DNA from: a virus
IMG/VR virus record: IMGVR_UViG_3300030380_002200
Span: 1-58,635 of that record
Length of the DNA stretch: 58,635 nt
Strand: one strand, 5' to 3'
This document shows, in pieces, positions 47,350-55,952 of this stretch (positions are counted from its first letter, which is position 1; each line of letters starts with the position of its first letter). The translations under genes and the position numbers were made by a program. The notes beneath the pieces were generated by a model, which saw nothing but the letters and a program-made list of their open reading frames with translations, was not told where the DNA came from and ran no database searches.

Positions 47350-49781
47350 AGGATGTTAAGATAAACATATCATCTACAGGGTTTCCGAGTCAATTCGTGT
47401 CCGACGCTGAAAAAGACTCCGAAGAGTTCGGTCTTCAGATTGGTCAGGCCATTCAGTATGAATGGTTTAAGAAGGACGGAAGTCAATGTAGATTTTACGA
47501 GCAATTTCGTGCATTGCATCGTTTGCGCCTTTATGCAAGAGGAGAGCAATCTATTGCGAAGTACAAGCAAGAGTTAGCTATTGATGGAGATTTATCTTAC
47601 ATCAATCTTGATTGGACACCTGTACCTATTCTTCCCAAGTTTGTAGACATCGTTGTAAACGGAATGTCGGACAGACTTTTTTCCGTCAAGGCATACGCAC
47701 AAGACGCTTTGTCACAATCAAAGCGCAGCAAGTATCAAGACCTTATTGAGGGGCAGATGGTTGCCAAACCTGTGTTGGAAAAAATTCAGAAGGCTACAGG
47801 AGCAAACCCTTTTGTTACTGACCCCGATGAGCTTCCGGAAACTGATGAAGAACTGTCACTCTATATGCAGCTTAACTACAAGCCTGCTATCGAGATTGCA
47901 GAGGAAGAAGCCATCAATACCATTTTTGAGGAAAACCACTACAATGACCTGCGCAAAAGGTTTGACTATGACCTTACCGTTTGCGGAATGGCCGTTGCAA
48001 AGCATGAGTTCCTCAAGGGCAGCGGAGTCAAGGTATCATACGTTGACCCGGCGAATGTGGTGTACAGTTACACCGACGACCCTCACTTCAAAGATTGTTT
48101 TTATTGGGGGGAGATAAAGACAGTTCACACAAATGAACTGCTGAAGATTGACCCTACTCTTACGAATGAAGACTTGCAAGAGCTTTCACAGTACGGTCAG
48201 AGCTTTTACGACTACTTCAACTTAGCACAGTATTACGACAATAGTATCTTTTACAGAGATTCTATTACGCTTCTGTACTTCAATTACAAGACGACTAACG
48301 ACATCGTCTACAAAAAGAAAGTTACAGATAGTGGAAACGTAAAGATGATTGAGAAGGATGACACCTTCAATCCACCTTCCGATATGATGGAAGAGGGCAA
48401 CTTTGAGAAGGTGTCAAAGAAGATTGATGTTTGGTACGACGGTATTATGGTGATGGGCACAAATTATCTTCTGAAGTGGGAGATGTCCAAAAACATGGTA
48501 AGACCAAAGTCTGCTAGTCAACACGCTATACCAAACTATGTAGCTGTAGCACCTCGCATGTACAAGGGCGTTATTGAGTCTTTGGTGAGAAGGATGATTC
48601 CTTTTGCCGACCTCATTCAGATGACGCACCTGAAGCTGCAGCAAGTTATTGCCCGCACAGTTCCGGATGGTGTATACATCGACGCAGATGGACTGAACGA
48701 GGTTGACCTTGGAACGGGCAATGCATACAACCCTGAAGACGCTTTGCGTCTGTACTTCCAAACGGGTTCTGTTATTGGTAGGAGCTATACGCAGGACGGA
48801 GAGTTCAACAACGCTCGCGTTCCTATTCAGCAGCTCACCTCCAACTCAGGCGCGTCCAAGACGCAGATGTTGATTGCCAACTACAATCACTATCTCGATA
48901 TGATTCGTGCGGTTACGGGACTCAACGAGGCTCGTGATGGCAGCACCCCCGACCCCAACTCATTGGTGGGCGTACAGAAGTTGGCTGCGCTCAACTCCAA
49001 TACAGCTACAAGGCACATTCTAGATGGAAGCCTTTACCTCTTTAAGACTCTTGCAGAGGGTCTGTCTTATCGTATTTCAGACATCCTAGAGTATTCTGAC
49101 TTTACTGATGAGTTCATCAACCAAATCGGAAAGTATAACGTCAGCATTCTCAATCAGATTTCTGACCTATACATCTATGACTTTGGTGTGTTTATTGAAG
49201 TCGCTCCTGACGAAGAGCAAAAAGCTAAGTTGGAGCAGAACATTCAGATGGCGTTGTCTAAGCAAGACATATTCCTTGAAGACGCTATTGACATCCGCGA
49301 GATGAAGAACATCAAGCTCGCCAACCAACTGCTCAAGCTAAAGCGTAAGCAAAAACAAGACCGCGAGGAGCAGCAGATGTTGCAGGGCAAGGCTATGGAA
49401 ACGGAGAGGCAGATGAAGTCTCAGCAGTTTGCAGCGCAAGCTGCTATGCAGAAGCTGCAAGCCGAGACGCAATCGAAGATGCAGATTAAGCAGGCTGAGA
49501 TTTCGTTCGAGATTGAGAAGATGAAGAACGAGGCGGAACTTAAGAAGATGCTTATGGAGCAGGAGTTCCAATACAACATGTCACTCAGAAACATTTCTGA
49601 GGATGCACTTCAGAGCAGAGAAACACAGCGCGAGAAAGCTAAATCTGAAAGGATTAGTCAGCAAAACTCTGAGCAGAGCAAGCTGATTAACCAACGCAAG
49701 AACAACCTTCCACCTCAGAACTTCGAGTCTAACGAAGACAGTCTTGATGGTTTTGACATGGCTGAGTTCTCGCCAAGATAA
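47346..49781 (+). CDS. Portal protein
   Basis: 811 residues. Size, place between terminase and scaffold, and features such as INLDWTPVPILPKFVDIVVN, VSYVDPANVVYSYTDDPHF and IPFADLIQMTHLKLQQVIAR fit portal proteins of Bacteroidota podoviruses. The C-terminal 170 residues are a Gln/Lys-rich coiled coil (LKRKQKQDREEQQMLQGKAM, then QKLQAETQSKMQIKQAEISF), as expected for a barrel extension. It forms the DNA channel at the head vertex. Confidence 0.85.
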   Translation: MKDVKINISSTGFPSQFVSDAEKDSEEFGLQIGQAIQYEWFKKDGSQCRFYEQFRALHRLRLYARGEQSIAKYKQELAIDGDLSYINLDWTPVPILPKFVDIVVNGMSDRLFSVKAYAQDALSQSKRSKYQDLIEGQMVAKPVLEKIQKATGANPFVTDPDELPETDEELSLYMQLNYKPAIEIAEEEAINTIFEENHYNDLRKRFDYDLTVCGMAVAKHEFLKGSGVKVSYVDPANVVYSYTDDPHFKDCFYWGEIKTVHTNELLKIDPTLTNEDLQELSQYGQSFYDYFNLAQYYDNSIFYRDSITLLYFNYKTTNDIVYKKKVTDSGNVKMIEKDDTFNPPSDMMEEGNFEKVSKKIDVWYDGIMVMGTNYLLKWEMSKNMVRPKSASQHAIPNYVAVAPRMYKGVIESLVRRMIPFADLIQMTHLKLQQVIARTVPDGVYIDADGLNEVDLGTGNAYNPEDALRLYFQTGSVIGRSYTQDGEFNNARVPIQQLTSNSGASKTQMLIANYNHYLDMIRAVTGLNEARDGSTPDPNSLVGVQKLAALNSNTATRHILDGSLYLFKTLAEGLSYRISDILEYSDFTDEFINQIGKYNVSILNQISDLYIYDFGVFIEVAPDEEQKAKLEQNIQMALSKQDIFLEDAIDIREMKNIKLANQLLKLKRKQKQDREEQQMLQGKAMETERQMKSQQFAAQAAMQKLQAETQSKMQIKQAEISFEIEKMKNEAELKKMLMEQEFQYNMSLRNISEDALQSRETQREKAKSERISQQNSEQSKLINQRKNNLPPQNFESNEDSLDGFDMAEFSPR

Positions 49782-49798
49782 GTCTAATTTATTGTCAT

Positions 49799-49806
49799 TA
49801 CTTTTG
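49799..49806 (+). promoter_or_regulatory. TACTTTTG -7 box
   Basis: TAnnTTTG match, 14 nt before the scaffold ATG at 49821; would drive scaffold and capsid genes. Confidence 0.5.
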
Positions 49807-49820
49807 TAAAAATCTAATCT

Positions 49821-50924
49821 ATGGAACTTAAGGTACGCGAAGTGACGGGCGAAGAAAAGTCACAACAAGAAATCGAGCAGTCACTTCTTGACAAGCATGC
49901 GCAGGAAGTAAATAATGAAACACCTCAAGCTGAGGAGCCTCAGCAAGAGACCCCACCCGTTCAGGAGGAAGCTCCTGTTCAGGAATCTAAGTCAGAGCTT
50001 TCTGACGACGACGTTCTTTCATATATCAAAAACAGGTACGACAAGCAGATTGACTCTGTAGACCAACTCTTTGCCGAGCGCGAAGAGGCTGAGGAACTTC
50101 CGGAAGATGTCGCTGCGTACTTAAAGTACAAGAAGGATACAGGAAGAGGGTTTAACGACTACGTAAGACTCAACAAGGATTACGATGAAGTTGCCCCCGA
50201 CCAACTCCTTCGTGAGTATTTGGTTGCCACCGAAAAGGGATTAGATGCAGAAGACATCGACACCTTGATGGAGGCTTATTCTTTTGACGAGGAGTTGGAT
50301 GACGAATCGACAATTAAGAAGACCAAGCTAAACAAGAAAAAAGCTATTGCGAAGGCCAAAGACTACTTTGAGTCAGAGAAAGAAAAATACGGAGCACCCC
50401 TTGAGTCGAGCGGGAGTTCCCTTTCTAAGGATGACCAAGATAAGTTAGAGGCGTATAAGCAATATATCCAAGAGTCAAACTCTTTTGAGGAGTCAATGAA
50501 GAAGCGACAGGAAGTCTTTCTTCAGCAGACCAACGAAGTTTTCGGAAGTGAGTTCAAGGGCTTTGAGTTCACGCTTGACGAAGACAAGACGGTCACCTTC
50601 TCTCCGGGTGATGCTACTGAGTTAAAGAAGGCACAGTCTGATGCCACTAACTTCCTTAAGAAGTATGTGGACGAAAACGGTGTCATCAAAGACGCAGCAG
50701 GTTACCATCGAGCTTTGGCTATCGCTATGAATCCCGAAAAGTTTGCTCGGTTCTTTTATGAACAGGGCAAATCGTTTCAGGCTGACAGTACGATGCGCAA
50801 GATGAAGAATACTGACATGTCTATGCGCAACACACCGGAAGTCGTGAAGAAGGGAGGCATGCAAATAAAGTCCTTGAACAGTGACTCAGGTCGAGGACTT
50901 AAGATTAGGAGTCGAAAAAACTAA
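49821..50924 (+). CDS. Scaffold-like protein
   Basis: 367 residues, very acidic and helical, with a Gln/Glu/Pro-rich N-terminal region (about 20-55) and long charged helices. The place between portal and capsid, high charge and the short basic C-terminal end (SDSGRGLKIRSRKN) are typical of scaffolds whose basic tail binds the capsid protein. It could be a scaffold-protease substrate; no protease motif seen. Confidence 0.7.
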   Translation: MELKVREVTGEEKSQQEIEQSLLDKHAQEVNNETPQAEEPQQETPPVQEEAPVQESKSELSDDDVLSYIKNRYDKQIDSVDQLFAEREEAEELPEDVAAYLKYKKDTGRGFNDYVRLNKDYDEVAPDQLLREYLVATEKGLDAEDIDTLMEAYSFDEELDDESTIKKTKLNKKKAIAKAKDYFESEKEKYGAPLESSGSSLSKDDQDKLEAYKQYIQESNSFEESMKKRQEVFLQQTNEVFGSEFKGFEFTLDEDKTVTFSPGDATELKKAQSDATNFLKKYVDENGVIKDAAGYHRALAIAMNPEKFARFFYEQGKSFQADSTMRKMKNTDMSMRNTPEVVKKGGMQIKSLNSDSGRGLKIRSRKN

Positions 50925-50937
50925 AAACTAAGAAAAT

Positions 50938-52383
50938 ATGGCTTTAACAGCTTTTGATTTGGGACTGCAGCCATCAGCGCAGCAGGTTCCGCTTAGTACG
51001 AACTATATCACGAACTTCAACTTCTTGAATCAGTATCTCCCTGATACTTACGAGAAGGAGTTCGAGAGATATGGCAACCGTACTATCTCTTCTTTCCTCC
51101 GCATGGTTGGTGCGGAAATGCCTTCTAACTCTGACCTGATTAAGTGGGCAGAGCAGGGAAGACTTCACATTAAGTACACTAAGTGTGGTACTGCTGCTAA
51201 TAATGGAGACAGTGAGGCTATTTTCCAAGTGAACGACACAGGTATTCCTGCATTTACTGCTACCAACGCTATTGCCGTAAGAGTTGGACAAACTCTTTTC
51301 ATTCAAAAGAATGATGGCTCTGCCTCTAACAAGGCTATTGTTACAGCGGTAGACGAGACTCAAAACCAATTTACTTGTGCTTTCTACGAAGCAGGCGGCT
51401 TCGGTGGTGTTTCAGGTGGTGGTTTGGCTAACACGAACTTCACTGTGTTTATCTATGGTTCGGAGTTCAAGAAGGGTGAAGCAGGTATGCAAGGCTCTCT
51501 TGAGGCTGATGATACCATCCTTTCTAACAACCCAATCATCCTGAAGGACACCTACTCGGTGAACGGTTCTGACATGGCTCAGATTGGATGGGTAGAGGTG
51601 ACTACAGAAAACGGTGCTTCAGGATACCTGTGGTACTTGAAGTCTGAGCACGAAACTCGCCTTCGTTTCGATGACTACCTCGAAACTGCTATGGTAGAGG
51701 CTGTGCCTGCCGTTGCTCCTGCCGTTGCTGTTGCAGGACAGAAAAACGCACAAGAGGAAGGCTTCATGGGTTCTGAAGGTGTGTTCCACGCAGTGAATAC
51801 AAGAGGTAACGTCTATGCAGGCGGTAACCCAACTGTACTCGCTGACTTCGACACCATCATTCAGCGTCTTGACAAGCAGGGTTCTATCGAGGAGAACGTT
51901 CTCTTCATCAACCGTCAGTTCTCGTTTGACATTGACGATATGTTGGCTGCTCAAAACTCTTACGGAGCGGGTGGTACTTCATTCGGCCTGTTCGACAACG
52001 ACGAGGAGATGGCCTTGAACCTTGGCTTCTCAGGCTTCCGTAGAGGTTACGACTTCTACAAGACTGATTGGAAATACTTGAACGACCCAACTTTCCGTGG
52101 CGGTTTGTCTACTGTGGCAGGCAGCGGAACGATTAACGGTCTTCTTGTTCCTGCAGGTTCTACTACCGTGTACGACCAAATCCTTGGTAAGAACGCGAAG
52201 CGTCCATTCTTGCACGTTCGTTACAGAGCGTCTGAGACTGAAGACCGTCGCTACAAGACTTGGATTACAGGTTCTGCCGGAGGTGCAATGAACACTGACG
52301 TTGACAAGATGCAGGTTAACTACCTGTCTGAAAGAGCTGTTTGCGTGATGGGCGCGAACAACTTCGTCATCTTCAATGCGTAA
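50938..52383 (+). CDS. Major capsid protein
   Basis: 481 residues. Starts MALTAFDLGLQPSAQQVPLS, followed by YLPDTYEKEFERYGNRTISS and FLRMVGAEMPSNSDLIKWAE. The FxNRTxxxFLxMVGAExxxxSDxxxWxEQGRLH-type N-arm is the capsid pattern I know from Bacteroidota podoviruses with HK97 fold. Gly-rich loops at about 150-170, RFDDYLETAMVEA in the middle and a beta-rich C-terminus fit. Followed directly by a long terminator hairpin, as expected for a highly expressed gene. Confidence 0.85.
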   Translation: MALTAFDLGLQPSAQQVPLSTNYITNFNFLNQYLPDTYEKEFERYGNRTISSFLRMVGAEMPSNSDLIKWAEQGRLHIKYTKCGTAANNGDSEAIFQVNDTGIPAFTATNAIAVRVGQTLFIQKNDGSASNKAIVTAVDETQNQFTCAFYEAGGFGGVSGGGLANTNFTVFIYGSEFKKGEAGMQGSLEADDTILSNNPIILKDTYSVNGSDMAQIGWVEVTTENGASGYLWYLKSEHETRLRFDDYLETAMVEAVPAVAPAVAVAGQKNAQEEGFMGSEGVFHAVNTRGNVYAGGNPTVLADFDTIIQRLDKQGSIEENVLFINRQFSFDIDDMLAAQNSYGAGGTSFGLFDNDEEMALNLGFSGFRRGYDFYKTDWKYLNDPTFRGGLSTVAGSGTINGLLVPAGSTTVYDQILGKNAKRPFLHVRYRASETEDRRYKTWITGSAGGAMNTDVDKMQVNYLSERAVCVMGANNFVIFNA

Positions 52384-52402
52384 GATTGCGTAACACGTAA
52401 AG

Positions 52403-52445
52403 GGGAGGCGTGTCCTCAAGGACACGCTTCCCGCTTTACTTTTTT
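52403..52445 (+). terminator. Terminator after capsid gene, built around the palindrome
   Basis: GGGAGGC and GCTTCCC flank the 16-nt palindrome core, giving a 13-bp stem (one G-U) with a 4-nt TCAA loop, followed by a T-rich tail (TTTACTTTTTT). The only copy of the family with a convincing terminator tail. Confidence 0.75.
52410..52425. repeat. Dispersed 16-nt palindrome, copy 16
   Basis: GTGTCCTCAAGGACAC at the centre of the capsid-gene terminator. Confidence 0.9.
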
Positions 52446-52463
52446 AATTCTAAATCGTATCTA

Positions 52464-53213
52464 ATGAAAAAGAAAAATGAAGTGTATGTCGATAAGACAT
52501 ACAGACTGACTAATGCAGTCGCGCCCTTGGCGTATATGATTCCCACAAGAAATAGCCGTTCTTTTCCGCTCCTGTATTGGGACGAAGAAAAAGGTCTTAA
52601 TCGAGCATTGCGCTACTCAAGGAATCAGAACAGTCCTTTTGAGGACGAACAAGACGGAAACGTCATCGTAGAGCCTGTTATTTTTGAGGATGGCCTACTT
52701 ACTGTGCCGCGTCAAAATCAAGTTCTGCAAAAGTTTCTGCACTACCATCCGTTGAATGGCAAGTCATTTGAAGAGGTAAACCTTGAGAAGGACGCATCAC
52801 AAGAGATGGAAAGTCTTGAAACGGAAGTAGATGCTCTCATCGAAGCACGCTCTCTCTCTTTGGAGGAGCTTGAGAACGTATGCCGAGTGGCTTTCGGAAG
52901 AAGCACTGACAGGCTGAGTTCGGCTGAGATGAAGAGAGATGTTTTGATGTTTGCTAAGTACAACCCCGGAGACTTCTTGCGCATCTTGCAAGACCCTGAG
53001 CTTAGGTTCAATTCGACCGTTCAGAGGTTTTTTGACTCAGGAATGCTTACCACTCGTAGAAACAACACAGAGGTGTGGTTTAGCACTCCTACCAACAAGA
53101 AGAAGATGCTTAGTGTCCCGTTTGGCGTAAGTCCTAATACAGCGGCAGGCTCGTTCCTAAAGAGCGATGACGGTATTGAAGCCCTCAAGATGCTTGAGGG
53201 TTTAGTAGACTAA
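52464..53213 (+). CDS. Head-associated protein, 249 aa
   Basis: Start at the ATG at 52464 (MKKKNEVYVDKTYRLTNAVA); the upstream frame would translate the terminator hairpin. Contains PLAYMIPTRNSRSFPLLYWD, a long helical middle (about 90-180) and STPTNKKKMLSVPFGVSPNT. Proteins with this N-terminal YRLTNxxxPLxYMIxxRxxxxxPLLxFD pattern follow the capsid gene in related phages. Probably a head or connector component. A strong terminator follows. Confidence 0.6.
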   Translation: MKKKNEVYVDKTYRLTNAVAPLAYMIPTRNSRSFPLLYWDEEKGLNRALRYSRNQNSPFEDEQDGNVIVEPVIFEDGLLTVPRQNQVLQKFLHYHPLNGKSFEEVNLEKDASQEMESLETEVDALIEARSLSLEELENVCRVAFGRSTDRLSSAEMKRDVLMFAKYNPGDFLRILQDPELRFNSTVQRFFDSGMLTTRRNNTEVWFSTPTNKKKMLSVPFGVSPNTAAGSFLKSDDGIEALKMLEGLVD

Positions 53214-53231
53214 CACCTTACTACTGATAAG

Positions 53232-53261
53232 AAGAGGAGCAGAAATGCTCCTCTTTTTTTT
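53232..53261 (+). terminator. Rho-independent terminator
   Basis: AAGAGGAGC, loop AGAAAT, GCTCCTCTT and eight T. A promoter box starts 5 nt later. Confidence 0.95.
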
Positions 53262-53265
53262 ATCC

Positions 53266-53273
53266 TATCTTTG
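53266..53273 (+). promoter_or_regulatory. TATCTTTG -7 box for the paralog array
   Basis: Directly after the terminator and 35 nt before the first array gene at 53309; restarts transcription for the small-paralog array. Confidence 0.65.
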
Positions 53274-53308
53274 TAGGGATATTTTTTTACTCACGCAGAA
53301 TTTTTTAC

Positions 53309-53656
53309 ATGCAGAAGTATATCAAGGTTACAGGACTTACGAATACCGTTCAGGTAGTAAACTGTAACAACATCCTTGGGATTGTTAGGCCCAACACCAC
53401 ATCCGCAAGTTTTGGAATTACCACGGCGGATACCGAGACAAAGATTGTCTACATTGATGCGAATAGTGCTACATCGGAGGTTACTACCTTCGACCATGCT
53501 GCGGCAGGTTCCGGTACAAATCGTGTAGCGCAAGCTAACTTCATCAAGGACTTGATTGTTCAGGCGTGGGAGCAGCCCTATACAGAGCCATTTGTTACTG
53601 TTGATGGAACTGACTTCCCCTTGACAGTTACACTCGTTAACCCCGCAGGCTCATAA
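53309..53656 (+). CDS. Array paralog 1 (type A), 115 aa
   Basis: MQKYIKVTGLTNTVQVVNCN at the start and NFIKDLIVQAWEQPYTEPFV, then DFPLTVTLVN at the end. Shares the Q-K-Y-I/L-x-I/V-T start, the NFIxDLIV helix and the DFPxxVTxV final strand with genes at 53943 and 54266. Small beta-alpha-beta protein, probably a virion surface or decoration subunit. Confidence 0.6.
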   Translation: MQKYIKVTGLTNTVQVVNCNNILGIVRPNTTSASFGITTADTETKIVYIDANSATSEVTTFDHAAAGSGTNRVAQANFIKDLIVQAWEQPYTEPFVTVDGTDFPLTVTLVNPAGS

Positions 53657-53658
53657 TC

Positions 53659-53943
53659 ATGCAGAAGTATCTACAATTTTCAGACAGTGCAGGTCAGGAG
53701 CACCTCGTTAATCTGAATCACATTTCGTTGGTTAACTCGGCATCGGCCACACAAACTGATGTCAGGTATTTCAATACCGAGCTAAACGCAGACGTAAACA
53801 TTTCTCATGGAACCGACACGACTACTGACGAGTTTCAGGAGTATTTCTTGGAGCAGATGAGAAAGTGCTTGGCTTCCGATTGGAAGAAGCCCGTGCTTGT
53901 GTGTGAACCACCTGTTGCTATTGCAGTAACCACAATCGCATAA
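53659..53943 (+). CDS. Array paralog 2 (type B), 94 aa
   Basis: MQKYLQFSDSAGQEHLVNLN start; EYFLEQMRKCLASDWKKPVL and VAVTT-like final strand. Belongs with genes at 54595 and 54884 by the xWFxxQMExxLxxxW helix and PPxxVTxI end. Confidence 0.6.
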   Translation: MQKYLQFSDSAGQEHLVNLNHISLVNSASATQTDVRYFNTELNADVNISHGTDTTTDEFQEYFLEQMRKCLASDWKKPVLVCEPPVAIAVTTIA

Positions 53944-54263
53944 TGGATATGACTAAGTACCTAAAAATTACAGGAGTTGGTGGGACAACAAACACTGTTA
54001 TCCCTTGTAATGACCTGTTCAGAATCACTGTTGACACATCAGGCGCTCTTACAGCAGTTGATTTGAGATACTTCGATACTGATGCTGATGCTTTTGCTGT
54101 GGTTCTACAGACTTTGGCTACTACAGCAGAAAAAATTACAGAACAAGCTAACTTCATTGCTGACAAAATTGTAGAAGCATTGCAGCTTCCATACGAACAG
54201 CCCATGCTTGAGATTTCTGCTGATGGCTTCCCTTCACCGCTTACCTCAATCTCAGTTTCGTAA
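53943..54263 (+). CDS. Array paralog 3 (type A), 106 aa
   Basis: MDMTKYLKITGVGGTTNTVI start, DLRYFDTDADAF, ANFIADKIVEALQLPYEQPM and DGFPSPLTSISV end. The start may be the second Met. One-nt overlap with paralog 2. Confidence 0.6.
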   Translation: MDMTKYLKITGVGGTTNTVIPCNDLFRITVDTSGALTAVDLRYFDTDADAFAVVLQTLATTAEKITEQANFIADKIVEALQLPYEQPMLEISADGFPSPLTSISVS

Positions 54264-54265
54264 TC

Positions 54266-54589
54266 ATGCAGAAGTACCTTAAAATTACCGGACTTACATC
54301 GGGGAGCAATACAGAGTCTGTTGTGCCTGTTTTCCAAGTAGCACAAGTCATTAAGGACGGTGCAGGGCCGGACTTTAACATTGTTCTGTTAAGAAATTTT
54401 TCTAGCCACTCAAGTGGAGATATTGTCAACATTCTTCATGCTAATGGCACAGCAGCAGAAAATATCGAGATGGTGAACTTTATCTCTGACCTCATTGTAA
54501 AGGTTCAACAGCAGTCGTACACCAAGCCTTACCTTGAGATTGCTGCAACAGACTTTCCCTCAACAGTAACTAACGTAACTGTAAACTAA
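54266..54589 (+). CDS. Array paralog 4 (type A), 107 aa
   Basis: MQKYLKITGLTSGSNTESVV start, NFISDLIVKVQQQSYTKPYL and DFPSTVTNVTV end. Closest in plan to paralogs 1 and 3. Confidence 0.6.
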   Translation: MQKYLKITGLTSGSNTESVVPVFQVAQVIKDGAGPDFNIVLLRNFSSHSSGDIVNILHANGTAAENIEMVNFISDLIVKVQQQSYTKPYLEIAATDFPSTVTNVTVN

Positions 54590-54594
54590 GAGTC

Positions 54595-54879
54595 ATGGAA
54601 AAGTTTATTACTATCACAGACACCACGACGGGTCAGAAGCGCCTTATTGATTTGACTAGAATTGCAGGATTTTCCTCGACGTCTACTCAGCTTACTATCG
54701 AATATCTTCATCCTTCTGCGGACAACGCTGCGACTTATGTAATCACACATGATACCGCACCCAATAGTGGGGCGTTTAGAACATGGTTTGTTGACCAAAT
54801 GGAGGTTATTCTCGCAACGGATTGGAAGCACGTCACTGCCGAGCCTACACCACCATATAAAGTAACCAATATTACTTAA
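54595..54879 (+). CDS. Array paralog 5 (type B), 94 aa
   Basis: MEKFITITDTTTGQKRLIDL start, FRTWFVDQMEVILATDWKHV and PTPPYKVTNIT end. Nearly the same plan as paralog 6. Confidence 0.6.
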   Translation: MEKFITITDTTTGQKRLIDLTRIAGFSSTSTQLTIEYLHPSADNAATYVITHDTAPNSGAFRTWFVDQMEVILATDWKHVTAEPTPPYKVTNIT

Positions 54880-54883
54880 AGTC

Positions 54884-55180
54884 ATGACAAAGTATCTTCG
54901 CATTCTAAACGCAGATGGGCAGCAGTACCTTATTGACGTGACTAAGGTTTTAGGGTTTGACAGCACCACGGCTTCTACCACTGAAATGACCATTATTTAT
55001 AGACCTATTACAGGCAATAATGATTTGAGGATTAAAATCACACACGCTACTGCTCCTAACGCTTACGTTTTTCAAAATTGGTTTGTTAGCCAAATGGAAA
55101 GCATTTTGTCACGCAATTGGAGAGAAGTCGTAGAAAGCCCTACGCCTCCCTATGCGGTGACAGCAATCACTAATGTCTAA
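54884..55180 (+). CDS. Array paralog 6 (type B), 98 aa
   Basis: MTKYLRILNADGQQYLIDVT start, FQNWFVSQMESILSRNWREV and PTPPYAVTAITNV end. Four nt after paralog 5. Confidence 0.6.
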   Translation: MTKYLRILNADGQQYLIDVTKVLGFDSTTASTTEMTIIYRPITGNNDLRIKITHATAPNAYVFQNWFVSQMESILSRNWREVVESPTPPYAVTAITNV

Positions 55181-55186
55181 GAAAAT

Positions 55187-55576
55187 ATGAGCGACTACAA
55201 ATACATCAAAGTAACCAACCTTTCTCCCTCTTTTGGACAGACGGAGAGGTTGGCTCCTGCATATAACTTGTGGAAACCTATTTATGATTCTACCTCTCCA
55301 TTTGCAGATTTTTCTATCCGCATGATTGTTAACGACGCTAGTACAAAGGATATTGCCTTTATAGTGAAAGGGCCGGATGGAACAACCAACTTTACTGATA
55401 CAGGAGCAGTGGGATACACCGAGCAGGATTATTACAATTTTACTAAGGAGATTCTAAACAAGTTCTTTGAGACAGCAGCAAACAGCACTGACCAAGTAAC
55501 TGTAGTTAGAGCAGGGGTAAATGGAGACATTGGGCCTAAGTTGGGAACCATTACAGCAGTATCAATAGCATCATGA
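55187..55576 (+). CDS. Array paralog 7 (divergent), 129 aa
   Basis: MSDYKYIKVTNLSPSFGQTE start, YYNFTKEILNKFFETAANST helix and GTITAVSIAS end. Keeps the YKYIKVT start and helix-then-strand plan but is longer. Confidence 0.5.
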   Translation: MSDYKYIKVTNLSPSFGQTERLAPAYNLWKPIYDSTSPFADFSIRMIVNDASTKDIAFIVKGPDGTTNFTDTGAVGYTEQDYYNFTKEILNKFFETAANSTDQVTVVRAGVNGDIGPKLGTITAVSIAS

Positions 55577-55887
55577 TGAACGAAAAATACCTTTACTTCG
55601 ATGGCCTTGGAGAAGGCGGAGACGCAGCTATCTCAGCTCGTTGGTATATCCGCGCATCCGATGTTGTCAGCGTGATTGCGAATGGTAATACTTCTTTTAT
55701 TATCACCTACTCGGTATCTGAATCCTCTACAGATACCTTAGAAGTCTTTCACACAGCCAATGTAGCAGGCAACCCTGTTGCTGCAGAGCAAGTAGCACAG
55801 CAGATTTTGGATGTGCAAAACACCTCTTACACAGATGGGTTGCGAGAAATTAAGCTCGCGGGAGGACAAACCCTGAGTTATATCTAA
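55573..55887 (+). CDS. Array paralog 8 (divergent), 104 aa
   Basis: MMNEKYLYFDGLGEGGDAAI start, AAEQVAQQILDVQNTSYTDG helix and GGQTLSYI end. ATGA overlap with paralog 7; followed by a strong terminator. Confidence 0.5.
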   Translation: MMNEKYLYFDGLGEGGDAAISARWYIRASDVVSVIANGNTSFIITYSVSESSTDTLEVFHTANVAGNPVAAEQVAQQILDVQNTSYTDGLREIKLAGGQTLSYI

Positions 55888-55910
55888 GAGATATATCCTA
55901 CTACAGAAAG

Positions 55911-55937
55911 AGAGGGGCAATAGCCCCTCTTTTTTTT
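55911..55937 (+). terminator. Rho-independent terminator
   Basis: AGAGGGGC, AATA loop, GCCCCTCT, followed by T-run. A promoter box begins 4 nt later. Confidence 0.95.
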
Positions 55938-55940
55938 GGC

Positions 55941-55948
55941 TATCTTTG
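55941..55948 (+). promoter_or_regulatory. TATCTTTG -7 box, 4 nt before start codon
   Basis: Followed by tagc and ATG at 55953; with the terminator just upstream, any transcript from here must be nearly leaderless. Confidence 0.6.
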
Positions 55949-55952
55949 TAGC

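Noticed and set aside
5277-52425. CRISPR array built from the 16-nt repeats
   Set aside because: Repeats are hundreds to thousands of bases apart, partly inside genes, and no cas genes are present.
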